From Torreya grandis (lineage: Eukaryota; Streptophyta; Pinopsida; Cupressales; Taxaceae): a stretch of 64,000 bases of DNA. The stretch spans positions 439,501 to 503,500 of the forward strand of contig JARHVA010003168.1 of NCBI GenBank assembly GCA_037957365.1, written 5' to 3'. Below are positions 1-12,600 of the stretch, piece by piece (positions within the stretch are counted from its first letter, which is position 1; each line of letters begins with the position of its first letter). Made by a program: the position numbers and the translations under genes. A model generated the notes under the pieces. The model had not been told where the DNA came from, ran no database searches, and was given only the letters and a program-made list of their open reading frames with translations.

Positions 1-1230
1 TGGTCACAGTTAAACCTCAAATACTATGCTATCATCTCATGTCCTCGATGCTTAGATTAATCTGCATCATCAATATTATTGTAAGGATATTAACCTTTGC
101 CTTGTTAAACCTCTACAGTTTGACCTCTTGACTTTAATATGCACCGTTGATCTTGATTAGTAGGAATACCCGCTCACTGTTGATCTTCTGAAGAAGCTTG
201 GTCTTTACCTCTACTCAACGTTAAACATCAAACACTTGTCCTCATCTCACTACTTCTTGGCACCTTGGAATAAACATGCTCCATTTATCTTTTTGGAAGG
301 AGCTCAATATTTACCTAGTTTAAGTATCAAATACTTTGACACATTTGACTTACTACACACCATAAATCTAGATGTACAAACTCCCATGAACCATTAGATC
401 TTAATTTGGTCCTGATATTTAATATCATGAAAAAATGACTAAGTATGGGGATCATTTCAATCTCCCTAGAAGTCCAAATTTTCATAGATATATATTTTAC
501 CTCGATCACTTGCATGTTCTCAAATTTAAACCATAAAAACTAGGTAAAATACTAAACAAACCCATATGGCCATTTCCTCCTAAAACTTTCACATGTGCGA
601 GATATGCCATTACCAAACTAATTACTTAACTATTTCTTGTACTTAGACAAATAATGTATTTGAACTCAGATTCATTTTGTGCCATCGATATTTGATGTGA
701 TGAAACATGAACTATTAGATCTTTTTTACAAAATTGGCTAAGTGTTGAAACTTAGTACTTTTGTTTGAGGGACCAACTTTGCATACACATATCTTTTACT
801 GTGATAAATTGCATGATTTCAAATTTGGAAAATATGATATTATCACATAGGATAATCCATTAATATATCAATTTGCTCCTGGAAACTTCACATGTGTGAG
901 ATATAATGACAAAAATGCCTTCTTAAATTTATCTGTCAAAGAGCCAATTATGCCTAGATAAACATAATGAAGAACCAGATGAATTCCACTCATGAACACA
1001 AACACTCCAATCATCCTTGACCTTTTATATGACCCATTTCACATAATTAACTCACCATAATCATCCTTGAACATCTCTAACCATGCTAAAACTGAAGATC
1101 AACCAAGCCTCCTTCAAATATATTAAGACAAACACATTGCACACTTTGTCATTACTTAGAATATCAAAGCACTTCATCCACTCACCTAGACACCTTCATG
1201 ACCTCACCATTACATCATTGATAAATATAT
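1..1230. repeat. Long dispersed repeat R, copy A (start cut by window edge)
   Basis: This block aligns in the same orientation with 8,365-9,600 over its whole length, with many substitutions and small indels; I judge roughly 80-85% identity by eye. Inside each copy there are weaker internal repeats. A motif of the form TAAACxTCAAAxACT recurs about every 100-115 bases in the first 400 bases. A larger ~300-base pair of units is anchored on 'ATTAGATCT' (near 395 and 708) and 'CACATGTGxGAGATAT' (near 590 and 890). No convincing protein is encoded; the 63-aa frame at 1,083-1,274 has no recognisable family. It could be an LTR or a decayed satellite-like block. The left boundary is outside the window. 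Confidence 0.7.
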
Positions 1231-2559
1231 TAAAATTCCATCCTTTGTCATTGATGTCAACAACCATCATATAAAAATATACAAATCACCTTCCTTCTAT
1301 CTCTTCAAGCACTCCACAATAAGAACTTTCTCTCCCTTTGACACAATGACAAATTGGGCACCAATTAATCTTGAGGACCTAAAAATACTACCAATAGGAG
1401 ATGAACACCTTATAAAGATGATATAAACTCCCCTTATCTTAAGCCTACCTCTTCTTGCCTTGACACCTTCCTCTTACTACATGCCAAAAATCCTCTTTAA
1501 CCAAACACTACAACTAATGAATAAAGAACACACAAAACATTGAAATCTGATAAAAATCACCAATAAACATCTAAAAAATATTCCTCTTATGATATCTGAG
1601 TCATTTCACCTCTTGAGCATCTTCAGATCTCCACACACCATGAAGAATCACCACATAGGCTTACTAGCCTTCTCTCTTAAGCCACCTCAAGGATCATCAA
1701 TAGATCTTGATGCCACTCATCAAATAGGAACCATTTTATTAAAATAACCTAAAAACACACTTTGAAACATACATACTTTTCTCTTTTAGAGAAATTGAGA
1801 AAAAATGCACTCTTCTTCACACAAGGCCTGTCTAGTCTCCTTGTAACCCTCCTTGGAACTTGCAAATCCCACCAATTTTTGTAGACGCAACTTCAAAACC
1901 TAAAACTTCATATCTATAGAAATATAATATACCCCCTAAAGCACACCAACTTGTATCACCTATCTCATCTTTTGCAACATACTTCCTTCACAAACCTACT
2001 ACCTAATTAGGCCTTTATTTTGACAAAAACTTGAATAAATTGAAATACACAAACCTTCAGATCTCTATCAAACTTTATTTGACAATAAATTTGGCCCATT
2101 CAACCTATTAAGAAGCCTTAGATCTCAAATTATAAGAAAAACCACTTTTTTAGTAGAGCCCAAAACCCTAGAATCTCAAAATAAATAAAGTCAACAAACC
2201 TCTTTCTGGTCAACTCCCTCCTCTAAAACTTATTACATAGCTGGAAAAAACCATCACACACTTTTGGAACAAAATTTGAGCCTCCATACCTTGGGGAACT
2301 TTGACTTCCTATAACCCATTTTAGGTCTGCTTACCCTTAAGCCAACACTAAGAAAATTGAGAGCACTCAAAAATCTTCAATTGGTAAAAATAGGATCATC
2401 AAGACACAAAAACTACCTAAAACACATCATAAGAAAGTGCACACAAGTTTCTAATCATCAAACTCTTTTTGACATTGCATCAATCTCATTAAGCTACCTA
2501 GAAATACCCATTCTGATTCTATAGACACTGTATACACAACACTTGCTTCTCCCTTGAAA
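1231..2559. other. No recognisable feature
   Basis: AT-rich DNA with stops in all frames. It lies downstream, in minus-strand sense, of the copia-type gag remnant and could be the worn remainder of that element. I found no integrase, reverse transcriptase or RNase H motif here on either strand. Confidence 0.4.
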
Positions 2560-2865
2560 GGAGTCTCTTAAGAAGCATAGACAAAGACACCCTACTTCAT
2601 AATGTCCTATAATATTTTGAAACCAAGAGTTTTCCACAAATCCTTATATTATTTCTCCTCCTTGGTCATCTGATACTTGTAGTTCTTCTTCTTAGGCTTT
2701 AGAGAAGTAACATTATCAACCACTACAACATTCTCCTTTTCTTCTAAGATTGAATTTAAAATATATGGAGACAACAAAGATTCATGACATATCTTTTAAT
2801 TTTAAGAATCTTCCTTGTAGTTTGAAACCTCATCACTAGGCAGTGACAACTAATGTTCTTTGCAT
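2560..2865 (-). pseudogene. Copia-type gag remnant, part distal to the LINE insertion
   Basis: The minus strand continues the gag reading frame of 4,513-6,829 in register once the LINE and one copy of the 18-bp target duplication are removed. The stretch is lysine/glutamate-rich with several in-frame stops, mostly TAA/TAG. No enzymatic motif is visible. It is called gag only because of the continuity of frame and composition with the part on the other side of the LINE. Confidence 0.5.
2848..2865. repeat. Target site duplication of the LINE, left copy
   Basis: The 18 bases AACTAATGTTCTTTGCAT are present identically at 4,513-4,530, directly flanking the LINE-type insertion. Confidence 0.85.
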
Positions 2866-4512
2866 AAAGGAAAACAATTCCATGAATTTTTTTTAAACGC
2901 TCCTAGCGCGCGTGCACGCCCCCTGCTCCCTGCGCGCGCATGGAGACTTTGAAGGCCGTGGGTACTCAGGTGAGAGCGCATTCCTCCTGTTTGGTCCAGG
3001 CGGCCGCATATCTGGCGGCTGGTGTGGATGATCCTTTACCAGCAAATGGGGAAAGGATTCTGGTCGTGGATGGGGGTTCTCCTCCATTGAAGGATTCTGT
3101 AAATGGTTCCCCTATTTTTGGGTCTCTCCCTGGATCTAAGGGAAGATCTTATGTGGACGTGGCTGCATTTGAAGCCAAAATTCATGAAGTGAAATGCCAT
3201 GCTTCTGCGGGGAGACTAAGCGAATCACCTGTAAGTGCTTTAAAACCTGTCAGGGTTAATCTTGATCCTGATATTGTTAAGGAAATATTTGATTAGGCAG
3301 AGTATTTTTCAAAGTCTGTGGCTATTTGTAGATTTCACAGCTTCTGGCCATCTCATGCTAATTTACATGGCTGGATATCCCAGACATGGCTGCCACTAAT
3401 TGATGGAAATGTTGAAATTTATCCTTGTGGTAAAGGTTTTTTTATAGCTTTATTTCACATTGCTGAGGACAGGAAGACCATTCTTTCCAACAGAAATTTC
3501 TTCTGGCAGGGTAAATACCCTCTCTTTGCCAAACGGTGGCATATGGATTTCAATCCTGTAACGAAAACTTTCAACAAGATCCCTGTCTGGGTTCGGCTCC
3601 CTAATTTACCATTGCATCTATGGCATGATTCGGTGTTTAAAACCATCGGAAATGCTATAGGGGAATTTTTATTTGTGGATGCGGAAACCAAGAGGTATTT
3701 CAGATCGACATGTGCTTGCCTCATGGTTGAGGTAGATGTTTCTAAGGGCCTTCCTGAGGTGATTTGTCTGGATTCCCCTAGGGGATCTTGGACGCAAATG
3801 TTAGATTTTGAAGGGTTACCTTTCTGATGTAGAAAGTGTCATCTGACAGTGCATGTTGCAGCCAGGTGCACTGCAAGGAAATTTAGACCCAGAAGATCTC
3901 CTTCTTGGTGGGCAGAAGCTGATCATGATCACTATATTGCAGAACAGCCTGAGGAAGCTTCGACTGATTCTGAGAATGAGAAGGATAAGAGTATCTTATC
4001 TATTTCGACGGATTAGGAGTCTCAGTTGGAGACGGTTCCTGTTGAAGGTTCGGAGGAGATTGGATTATGTAATCTTTTTGAACCAATTTCCGAGGAGGTG
4101 GTGGTTCTTCCACCTGTTTTGAAGGTTTCTCCTAGGAGTCAGTTGGTGGCTGGTTCTCCTAAGGCTTTGGCTGAGGATTTGTCGCCCCCTGGGCTTCATG
4201 ATTCTTGGCCTTCTGTGGAATGGGCTGCTGAGGCAGCTAAGGTAGAGGATGGCTAGACTACTGTAAAGAGGAAGAAATCTAAGCTTCTGGCCCCTCCTCT
4301 AGATATGAAGCTTCGGTCTTGTAAAAAAAATAATAATAACTTATTGTTATTGTTTGTCTAGCTCTTGTAGGCTGTTTTTTGTTTACTGGCATATCTGGTT
4401 TAGCTTTTGTAAGTTCTAGGTTATTTGTTTCCTGGATGTGCTTAAGGTTTTTATCTATCTGATGTAAAGGGTTTCGGGGCCCCTTCAAAACCTATTTTTA
4501 CCTTTAATCTAA
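2866..4512 (+). mobile_element. LINE-type (non-LTR) element carrying ORF1 only
   Basis: This 1.65-kb block is clearly GC-richer than its surroundings and is bounded by an identical 18-bp target site duplication, as expected for target-primed integration. The 5' part is GC/CpG-rich (2,903-2,940) and leads into an ORF1-like frame with a DUF4283-type domain and a CCHC knuckle, typical of plant L1 ORF1 proteins. The frame ends at 4,361. About 150 bases of T-rich 3' UTR follow, then a short A/T tail just before the right target duplication. There is no endonuclease or reverse transcriptase ORF2, which an autonomous L1 would have downstream of ORF1. It interrupts a minus-strand copia-type gag. It is either an internally deleted copy or a member of a non-autonomous ORF1-only family. 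Confidence 0.8.
2940..4361 (+). pseudogene. LINE ORF1 protein (DUF4283-type plus CCHC zinc knuckle), stop-interrupted
   Basis: One frame is open from ATG at 2,940 to TAG at 4,359-4,361 except for four in-frame stops at 3,294 (TAG), 3,825 (TGA), 4,014 (TAG) and 4,254 (TAG). No frameshift is needed. The segment 3,318-3,824 has the pattern of the DUF4283 domain found at the N-terminus of plant L1 ORF1 proteins, including a GKGFFIALF block and a PVWVRLPNLPLHLW block. Directly after the TGA, codons from 3,828 read C-x2-C-x4-H-x4-C (CRKCHLTVHVAARC), a complete zinc knuckle. The C-terminus is acidic and ends in a basic KRKKSK stretch. ORF1 proteins bind LINE RNA during retrotransposition. All four stops fit single C-to-T type changes from CAG, CGA or TGG codons. 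Confidence 0.75.
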
Positions 4513-4530
4513 AACTAATGTTCTTTGCAT
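4513..4530. repeat. Target site duplication of the LINE, right copy
   Basis: Identical to 2,848-2,865; see there. Confidence 0.85.
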
Positions 4531-6829
4531 GAAACTTGCTAAAAAATAACAAGATGTTCACTTGGATCCATACTCACCTCATAACTATCTTCAACTAGAA
4601 CCTCGGTTCTCTCTTTGAGCTTGGTCTCTTTATCCATAACATGAGTAGGCAATGAGAGCCCTTAACACTTTTTAACTTCTATATCATTATGCACCATAAA
4701 AAATAGATTACTTGGACTAGCAGATCCATCATGACTCATACTTACCACCTTTGGTTTCCATGAGTTGACTTGAATTTTTATTTGCACTTTAGGAGCCTAA
4801 TTGAACTCATTTTAACTTGATGGCCTTTGCTTTTAGAATCTAGAAATGTGACCAATATTTTCATAGTTTTAGAAAACCATTCTTTTTGAAATGGACTCAA
4901 CTTGCCCTACCTAATATGGACAAAATCTTGCAATGTGTCCTATGTCATAACAACTAAAACAAACTCTTTCTTTTGAAGAAGAATAACCTTGCCTTACCTT
5001 ATTTGGAAACTACTTAGAAAAGTATCCCTCATCAAGATAATTAAAACACTAAATATTATTCACACCTTTTGACTAATGACCGCCATCATAGTTCCTTTAG
5101 AAACTCATTTCTAACAGGTCTCTTGCATTCTCTAGCTCTATGCCCAAACTGATTACATATGTAAAAATAACCATTGAAACTTGAATAGTTTATGGAATTT
5201 AGTTATCTAATCTAATTTGTCTTTAGTTTGCCAGCACCTTCATTCTTTGTTTGATGATTTGTCTTCAAATTCAGATTGTTCTTGTTCACATTAGTCTTCA
5301 TGATATCTTGAGTTGTATTCTCTGGTTTGTCTTTGTATCCAAGACCAGTTCTATCACTTGCATTATTTTGATCATTCATAATATTTTCTAGATAACTTGA
5401 AAATTTTTAAATCTCATAAATGAATTCACCTTACTATATGTCTTCTCTAACTTAGATTTTAATAACTCATTTTTAATTACATACCTTAAACATTCATCTT
5501 CTTTAGATTTCAGGCTTATAGACATGATTTTTAATTGAAATCTGAGATGCTTGACCATATCTTCATGCTTCTTAGTGTCTTCATTCATTCTTTCTTCATA
5601 CACACTAAATTATTCCTCATAGTCCTTGATTTGTGACTTCATCTTCTTGTTAATCTTCTTCTCAATCTTTAGTTCTTCCAGGGCATTCATTAATTCAATT
5701 TCATAGTCCACCTCATCTCTATCAACATCTGAATCACTCTAAGTAGACTCCTTTTGATACAAAAAACTCCTTCCTTAGCCATGAAAAGGGCTTCATATTC
5801 AATAGGATCATCTTCATAATCATACTCTAAGTCACTAGCTTTGTTTTCATCTGATGAGCTACAATCTTTATTGGTGTAGAGACTCTTCTTGTTATCAAAG
5901 GACTTCTTGTTTTTATACTTTCTAAATCCTTTCTTCCTGTATGTCATCTTTTCTTCATCTTGGTCTTCATGATGTTCTTCATCATCATGCTTACGAGAGA
6001 ACTTTATAGAAAAATGTCATATCTCTCCACAATTGAAGCATTTGAAGGGTAGTTTACCCTTATACTTGCTTGAACCTATTTTCAATTTTATTATAAACAA
6101 AGCAATTAGTTCATCTTCGTCAATATCAAAAATGTCATCCTTCTTGGGTTTCTTACCTTGAAACTTCTTCTTAGGCTTCATCTCTATCTTGAATGCTATT
6201 TTCTTCTTCAGTGTTATATCATCATTTATTCTCATCTCATAGGTAGTAAGGATGCCATGCAATTCATCCATCTTCAACTTAGTAAGATCATACATTTTTA
6301 ATACAATAAACACTTTTTAATCAAACTTGATAGAAAGAGATCTTAATACCTTTTGAACTACAGAATCCTCTTTAAGGTTTTCTCTAAGACTTTTGATGAT
6401 GTTCGCAATCTCATCAACTCTCTATAGAAAATATGCCACATAATATTCTTCCTTCATCTTGAGACACTCAAATTATCTTCAATGAGTCTACAACTTTGCC
6501 AACTTAACTTTTGAGTCTCCTTCATGAATAGTCTTCAATTTATCCCACATTTCCTTGGTAGATGTATAATGGATTGTCTTGGTGTATTCAGTCTATGAAA
6601 GCTCACAAGTGATAACATTCATTTCCTTATAATTATTCTCAAACAACTTCTTATCTGCAACATTGGATAGAGAAATAGTAGGTGTAGAATAACCATCCAT
6701 AACAAATTGCCAAATGTTAAACCCTATGTACATGATGTAGTTCTTTATCTTTGTACTCCAAAAAACATAATTGGATATATTGAACATTGGTTCTTTCTTA
6801 TTAGGTAAACCTCCTTGATGACTACCCAT
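4513..6829 (-). pseudogene. Ty1/copia-type gag polyprotein remnant, proximal part
   Basis: On the minus strand a start at 6,829 (MGSHQGGLPNKKEPMF) opens a frame with the pattern of the plant copia gag N-terminus (NYVFWSTKIKNYI..., then a KEMNVITC block). After several stops the frame resumes at 6,313-6,017 with the end of a UBN2-like domain and a half-preserved knuckle (CFNC). Next come a lysine-rich and then acidic stretch (5,947-5,690) and a coiled-coil-like stretch (5,603-5,388). Near 5,110-5,165 there is a knuckle whose first Cys is Phe (FYICNQFGHRAREC). Near 4,925-4,970 there is an intact C-x2-C-x4-H-x4-C (CFSCYDIGHIARFC), and near 4,850 a third, eroded one. Gag forms the virus-like particle and binds element RNA. 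The gene is long for a copia gag and is split by the LINE at 4,513. No protease or pol follows. Confidence 0.65.
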
Positions 6830-6878
6830 GTTTTACCTTTGATCACCTTCAAATTGTCAAGCATTTACCAAATGACAT

Positions 6879-6890
6879 GCTATGCTATCA
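6879..6890 (-). other. Decayed primer binding site (tRNA-iMet type)
   Basis: The minus strand reads TGATAGCATAGC, matching 9 of 12 bases of the plant initiator-Met primer site TGGTATCAGAGC. It lies between the gag start and the LTR-like block at the expected place. Confidence 0.5.
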
Positions 6891-6892
6891 AT

Positions 6893-8364
6893 TATTAGAG
6901 GTATAATATCTAAGAGGGGGGGAGTGAATCAATTAGCCCACATAATCCAACTTTAATTCAATCCTTTAAAACTCTTAATTAATTACCACAAGCAACTCAT
7001 GAAGCATACATATCATTCATAGGAATGAACAAGAGAGACAATGCAATATCAAATACATGACATATGTAGGAAAACCTCTTAGGGGAGAAAACTCACTGGA
7101 ACATGTAATTGGATTACTATCCTATAATAACAAGAACCAATTTAGACCAACTACAACTGATCAAGGAACTATAATCCCTTATTTAGTGAGACTACAATCC
7201 CACAAAGTGCTGCACCACCTATCTAGTTGAACAAACACAACAACTAAACTTTTATATGGTTTCACATTGTAAGGAGGCTACAAACCCCTAGATGTTGAGC
7301 ATCCACAACAACACTTATGAACAAAACATCTCCTAAATATTGATTGCTTGCTAATCTAATGGAGATACAAAGTATATCATCTCTCTTCAACTTGAAACAC
7401 TCAATGCATCCAAAGCCACCTTTCAGATCACTCTTCACTCCTCAATAACAACTTTGTCATGACATCAATAACATGACCAAATGGTCATACACATAACTCT
7501 CAATATAATCTACTCATCAAATCATCTACTAGGCACTCTCCCTCTCATTTGATCCACAACTCTCACATGAACACTCCTCTTTTTCATATCAAGAAACCAT
7601 CTCCTTTGGTTTCACTATATATAGAGCCTTCATGAATATCAACATATTGATCATCCATTATCCATGCCTTAACCCTTAAGGCTTCTAACATACAAAGCCA
7701 CAAATCAATACCATCCTAAAAATGTTGGACATGGCATCCATGGTCCATGCTTAAATAACTACACCTTTCAATTAGGCCCTTATAGCCCTTATAGGTGTCA
7801 TGGAAACCTATTCACCCATTTAGCACTTTATCAAGCCAAAAAAAAAAACACATGACCACTTTAAAATGCATAGGTCCACTCCACATGACCCATTTGACAT
7901 TATAAAATGATTAAAATCATCATTTTACTCTTCTATGTAAGCTCAATCAACTCAAACGATAGCCTTGTTCATAAGGACACTGTGAATGAACACAGTCAAC
8001 TTTTTAAGATTTGTTCGTACTGAATATCGATTGATCAAGATTAAAAATACCACATATATCATCCAAAATAGTCTACAATAATTTAAAATATATAATTCAT
8101 TATGAGACATCCAAACAACAAAAAAATAAGATTGAACAACCATCTTGTGTCACTTGCAAAACATAATTAATCACATAGTCAACTTTAGAGATCAATATAT
8201 TTGTTTATAAATATATTCAAACCTCCTAATCATATTTTATAGATGCACTATGAATTAATATTTAACTTTTATTTTTACTTCATCTTAAAATTCATCCTAA
8301 ATCAAAATTTATGGCATAAACACTGAGCACTAGTTTTTCCTTTGTTAATTTTCAAATGCCAACA
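6893..8364 (-). mobile_element. Copia-type 5' LTR (single copy in window)
   Basis: On the minus strand this block starts with TGTTGGCATTTG at 8,364, a common copia LTR start. It carries a TATA-like TCTATATATAG at 7,614-7,625 and ends beside the decayed primer site, just upstream of the gag. A C7 run at 6,914-6,920 (read on minus) sits near its 3' end. Its partner 3' LTR is not in the window, so both boundaries rest on motifs rather than on comparison of two LTRs. It is about 1.47 kb. The 63-aa frame within it (7,952-8,143) is not a gene. Confidence 0.55.
7614..7625 (-). promoter_or_regulatory. TATA-like element of the copia-type LTR
   Basis: The minus strand reads CTCTATATATAG about 740 bases inside the LTR from its 5' end. 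This is a plausible core promoter position for an element with a long U3. Confidence 0.4.
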
Positions 8365-9600
8365 GTCACAACTAAACCGCGAACACCATGCTATCATCTT
8401 GTATCCTCGATACTTAGATTAATCACATACCATTAATATTATTTTATGTATCTCAACCTTTTCCTTATTAAACCTTTGTTATTTTGACCTCTTGACTTTA
8501 ATATGCACCATTGATATTTATTAGTACGAACACCCACTCATTATTGATCTTTTGAAGAAGCTTGGTCTTTACCTCTGCTCAATGTTAAACATCAAATAGT
8601 TGTCCTCATATTGCTAGTTCATAAAACTTTAGAAAAAATATGCTCCATTTATATTTTTTTAAGAAAATCAATCTTTACCTAGTTTAAGCATCAAACACTT
8701 TGACCCATTTGACTTACTATGCACCATAGATCTAGATGTATGAACTCCTACAAACCATTGGATCTCTATATGGTCCTGATTTTCAACATCATGCAAAAAT
8801 AACTATGGGGACCATTAAAATTTTATTGGAAGGCCAAATTTTCAAAAATATATATTTTACCTCACTCACTTCATGTTCTCAAATTTGAACCATAGAAACT
8901 AGGTAAAATATTGAACAAACCCATATGACCATTTCCTCCTGAAACATTCACACGTGCGAGATATGCCATCACCAAACTATTTACTTTAATATTTATTGTC
9001 ATTAGAAAAATAATGTATTTGATCTTAGATTAATTTCACATTTTCTATCTTTGATGTGATGAAATGAAGACCATTAGATATTTTTTACAAATTTGGTGGT
9101 GTTGAAACTTAATGCACTTATGTCTGAGGGACCAACTTTGCACCCACATATGTTTTGCTATGCTAAATTTCATGATCTAAAATTTAGACCATATGATCTC
9201 CTCACATAGGATAATATAACCATATATTAATATAATCTTTAAACCCTTACATGTGTGAGATATAATGACATAAAATTGCCTCCTCAAATTTATCTGTCAT
9301 AGAGCCAATTATGCCTAGTTGAACAAAATGAAGAACCAGATGAATTCCACTCATGCACACAAGCACTCCAATCATTATTGACTTCTAATAGGACCCATTT
9401 AATGAATTAAATCACCATAATAATCCCTAAACATATATAACCATGTCAAAATTGAATATCAACAAAACCTCCTTCAAGCATACTAGGACAAACACATTGC
9501 ACACTTTGTCATTATCACTTAGATTATCAAGGCACCTCATCCACTCACATGAAAACCTTCATGACATCACCATGAAATCATTAAAATATATTCAATAGTT
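8365..9600. repeat. Long dispersed repeat R, copy B
   Basis: Direct-orientation relative of 1-1,230. Similarity starts abruptly at the outer end of the copia-type LTR (8,364/8,365) and fades at about 9,590-9,600, where copy A also diverges. It contains the same internal ~300-base units. Confidence 0.7.
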
Positions 9601-12600
9601 TATTAAATTATTTTAGAGTCATTTGATATGTTAAATAATGACAATTCATCAGGTCCAAATTGCAAAAAAGTTGTCTTAGTCTATACACACAATCAACTAT
9701 CACCTACAACCTTCCCAAGACAAGCCTATTTCCAAGATTATGAATAAGATAAGAAAAATGTGTGTATGTAATAATTTTATGATAAAATGGAAGGTTCATG
9801 AGAATTATGAATATGTGAAATAGGTCAGGGTATGAAGATTATTTTCCCAAACAAGGTCCACTCCATGGTTAACCTTGAAATGGTCACACACAACCATACT
9901 CGGGTAAATTGTATGGACATATCCACATACCCTAGAAAATTGTAGTTCAAGATAAAATTAAGTCATGGAGGAAAATTTTAAATTCATATATGCTTTAAAA
10001 TTAAAAATTAATATCTTCAAACATTAATCAAGATCATGACTTCTATAAAAGGTCTACAAACTAATGAAGGCACACAAGCCTGTGTATGAAATCAAGACTT
10101 TGGGAACCTAAGGACGCCCATGGAGAACCAATGCACAAAATAAAGAAATGAAAGGAGGATTAAAAATGAATTGGGAGGTATATAAACTAATAAGTGGTGA
10201 TGTAATGGATAAAACCACTTTTAATTCCTCAATGATCACCTATAACATTGTTGGCAGCGGCAACCACATTGAGGGAAATAAAGAGATATAGTGTGGTGAT
10301 AGGTTGCATAGGTTAAAGAGTTGAGTAGTGGAGGATATGTATCATTTAAAGAAGGATTTTATATCTTAATAAAGCCTTATTAGAATTCTCAGACACATAT
10401 ATAAAGGTGAAAAGAAGCAAACGTAGTCATGAACCTATGAAACATGAAAACTCAAGTAGCCCACTAGCTAGTTTTAAGAAAAATGAGTTTTAAGGACTCT
10501 ATAGGCATGATCTAATGATGAAACTCAGTATAAGTGATGGTCATGATTTTTTTAAAGTGTGTATAATGTTTTGGTAAGGTCACATAATCATTGGAAGCAT
10601 CCACTATTTTTTCATAGTCATGCCTAATTAATTTCGCTGTCAACAATGGAGCTAGGTAGACTTTTAGAGGTCTAAAGCATCAGAAATGGGGTTTAAACTC
10701 CATGTAAGGTTTTTTAAGGAAATAAAATGTGATTTTTAGTCTTCAAACACCTAGTGAGAGTGATCATACTAAGGATTTCATGCAAATATGCCCTTGAGGG
10801 ATTAAAAAAGCAAACAAGCTTTAAACCCTTATGAAACCCTACCACATTTTATGAAACCCTACCACATTTTCAATTGATATATGTGTTTTAATTTCAGATT
10901 TTGATCATTAAAATGATGTGGAGACTCATTTAAAATTCTGAAGTAGGTGTTGGAGTGGATAGAATATAAAAAACTTGTCATTTTGGCTTTTGAACCTCCC
11001 TTTTTACTTGCATAAACAAAAACAACCATTAAAGCACCACTTCACCACATACACATATTGATGGATATTTTGCGTGGGAGATAAAGCTAGGAATGATAGT
11101 TCAAGGGGTAAATTTAATTGAAATCTATGGTAAGAGGTTTTCCATGAGGGGTTTTTATGCTATGAATCATTGCTAAGAAGTTTAGACCCCTAAAACCCTA
11201 AAACATACCTGATGGAGTAAATATTCCTAAATGTGCATTATAATGAAGTGTTTTAACCATGAAATGGAATTGGGGGTATTCTCAACTCTCCTGAGCATAT
11301 CCATAGTCTAGTATTTGTCATGTGCAAGAGTCTTATTATAAGGATTATGTCTTAAAATGCTATTTTGAGCCTGTAGGCAAGATAATAAAATATGTTTTCT
11401 TATAAAATGAGTTTTAAAAGGGAGATAGGGTATTAAAATTACTAAATAACCTTAAAAAAAACTATCTATAGGGGTCTTTGTGATCATTTCCATAGGTAGA
11501 TAGGTCTGGTTGTTCAAATAGAGAGTTATGTGTATGCAAATAGATAGTGAATGGCTTGATTAAGACAATAATATTATTAAAAAGGACCTCATATAGGTTA
11601 TTCATGTTATATATAGTGGATATGAGACCTAAAATTCATAATGAGGTCAATAATCTTGAATAACCCTACTTATATATATGCCTAGCTATTGGCTTCATTG
11701 AATACTACCTTCAAGAAGAGGTAGCAAAAGGCAAGTAAGGTTAGAAATGCACTTAACATATTCATGATAATATTAATAAGGATGTTATAGAGGTGTACAC
11801 CTAATTTGACTAAAAGGAGAATCATTATAAGTGATCATTTTGGCTTTAAAATACCAAATATGCTCAGAAAGCCTATTTTCTTCTTTGAGAGGTGACTTCA
11901 CATGTTCACCATGGTACACATATTTTACATGGGAGGTTGAGGACCTTAGAAGAGGTGGAGGGCCTAATATACTAATGTTTTGTCACATTGTTTTAGATAT
12001 TCAATACCCAAGTTTTATGAATCATCATTAAGAGTTCTGAGTACTCTGAAACACTCTTAGAACCCTACTATAGACTTGATTAAGAAGAATTGAAATAAAA
12101 TTCACCCAAAAAGATTGAAATCACCTAACCACCACCTATATCATCTAGTAAACTGAGAGAGGTCAATGTCCATGGCATTTTATTATATAGATGTTCTACG
12201 AACCTATCAAAAAATAGTGGTTTAAGATGAAAAAGTGTAGAAAGAGAGGTACAATGTAGTTTAAGAAAGTGATAATCATTAGAGAGTGAATATTGACACT
12301 CATTATATCTCCTCAAGTCATAAAATTATCAAAACCATGCTTGTAAGTTCCCCCTATGTGTTCATTGTAATCAGCCAGTTTGTAGGAGTGAAGGACAAGG
12401 TGACCTAGTCACCTAATTTAACAGATTTGCAAGTGTTTCTTACAAAAGATGACATATTTCATGATATTAGAGGTTGTTAAAAGTCCTAAAATCACTATAT
12501 TTTTAGGTTCTAAAGGTTTCATGTAGGATTTCATATATATCAAGTAAAAATAGCTAGGCAACTAGGCCTAATTGGCCTAATAGACTTAATTGGTCAATCA

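Noticed and set aside
1083..1274. 63-aa frame in repeat R
   Set aside because: Not preserved in the other R copy and without a recognisable family.
3455..3724. 89-aa minus-strand frame inside the LINE
   Set aside because: Shadow of the ORF1 coding frame on the opposite strand.
10235..10275. Possible primer site (TTGGCAGCGGC) after a TATA-like motif, suggesting an LTR element to the right
   Set aside because: No second LTR, polypurine tract or gag was found to support it.
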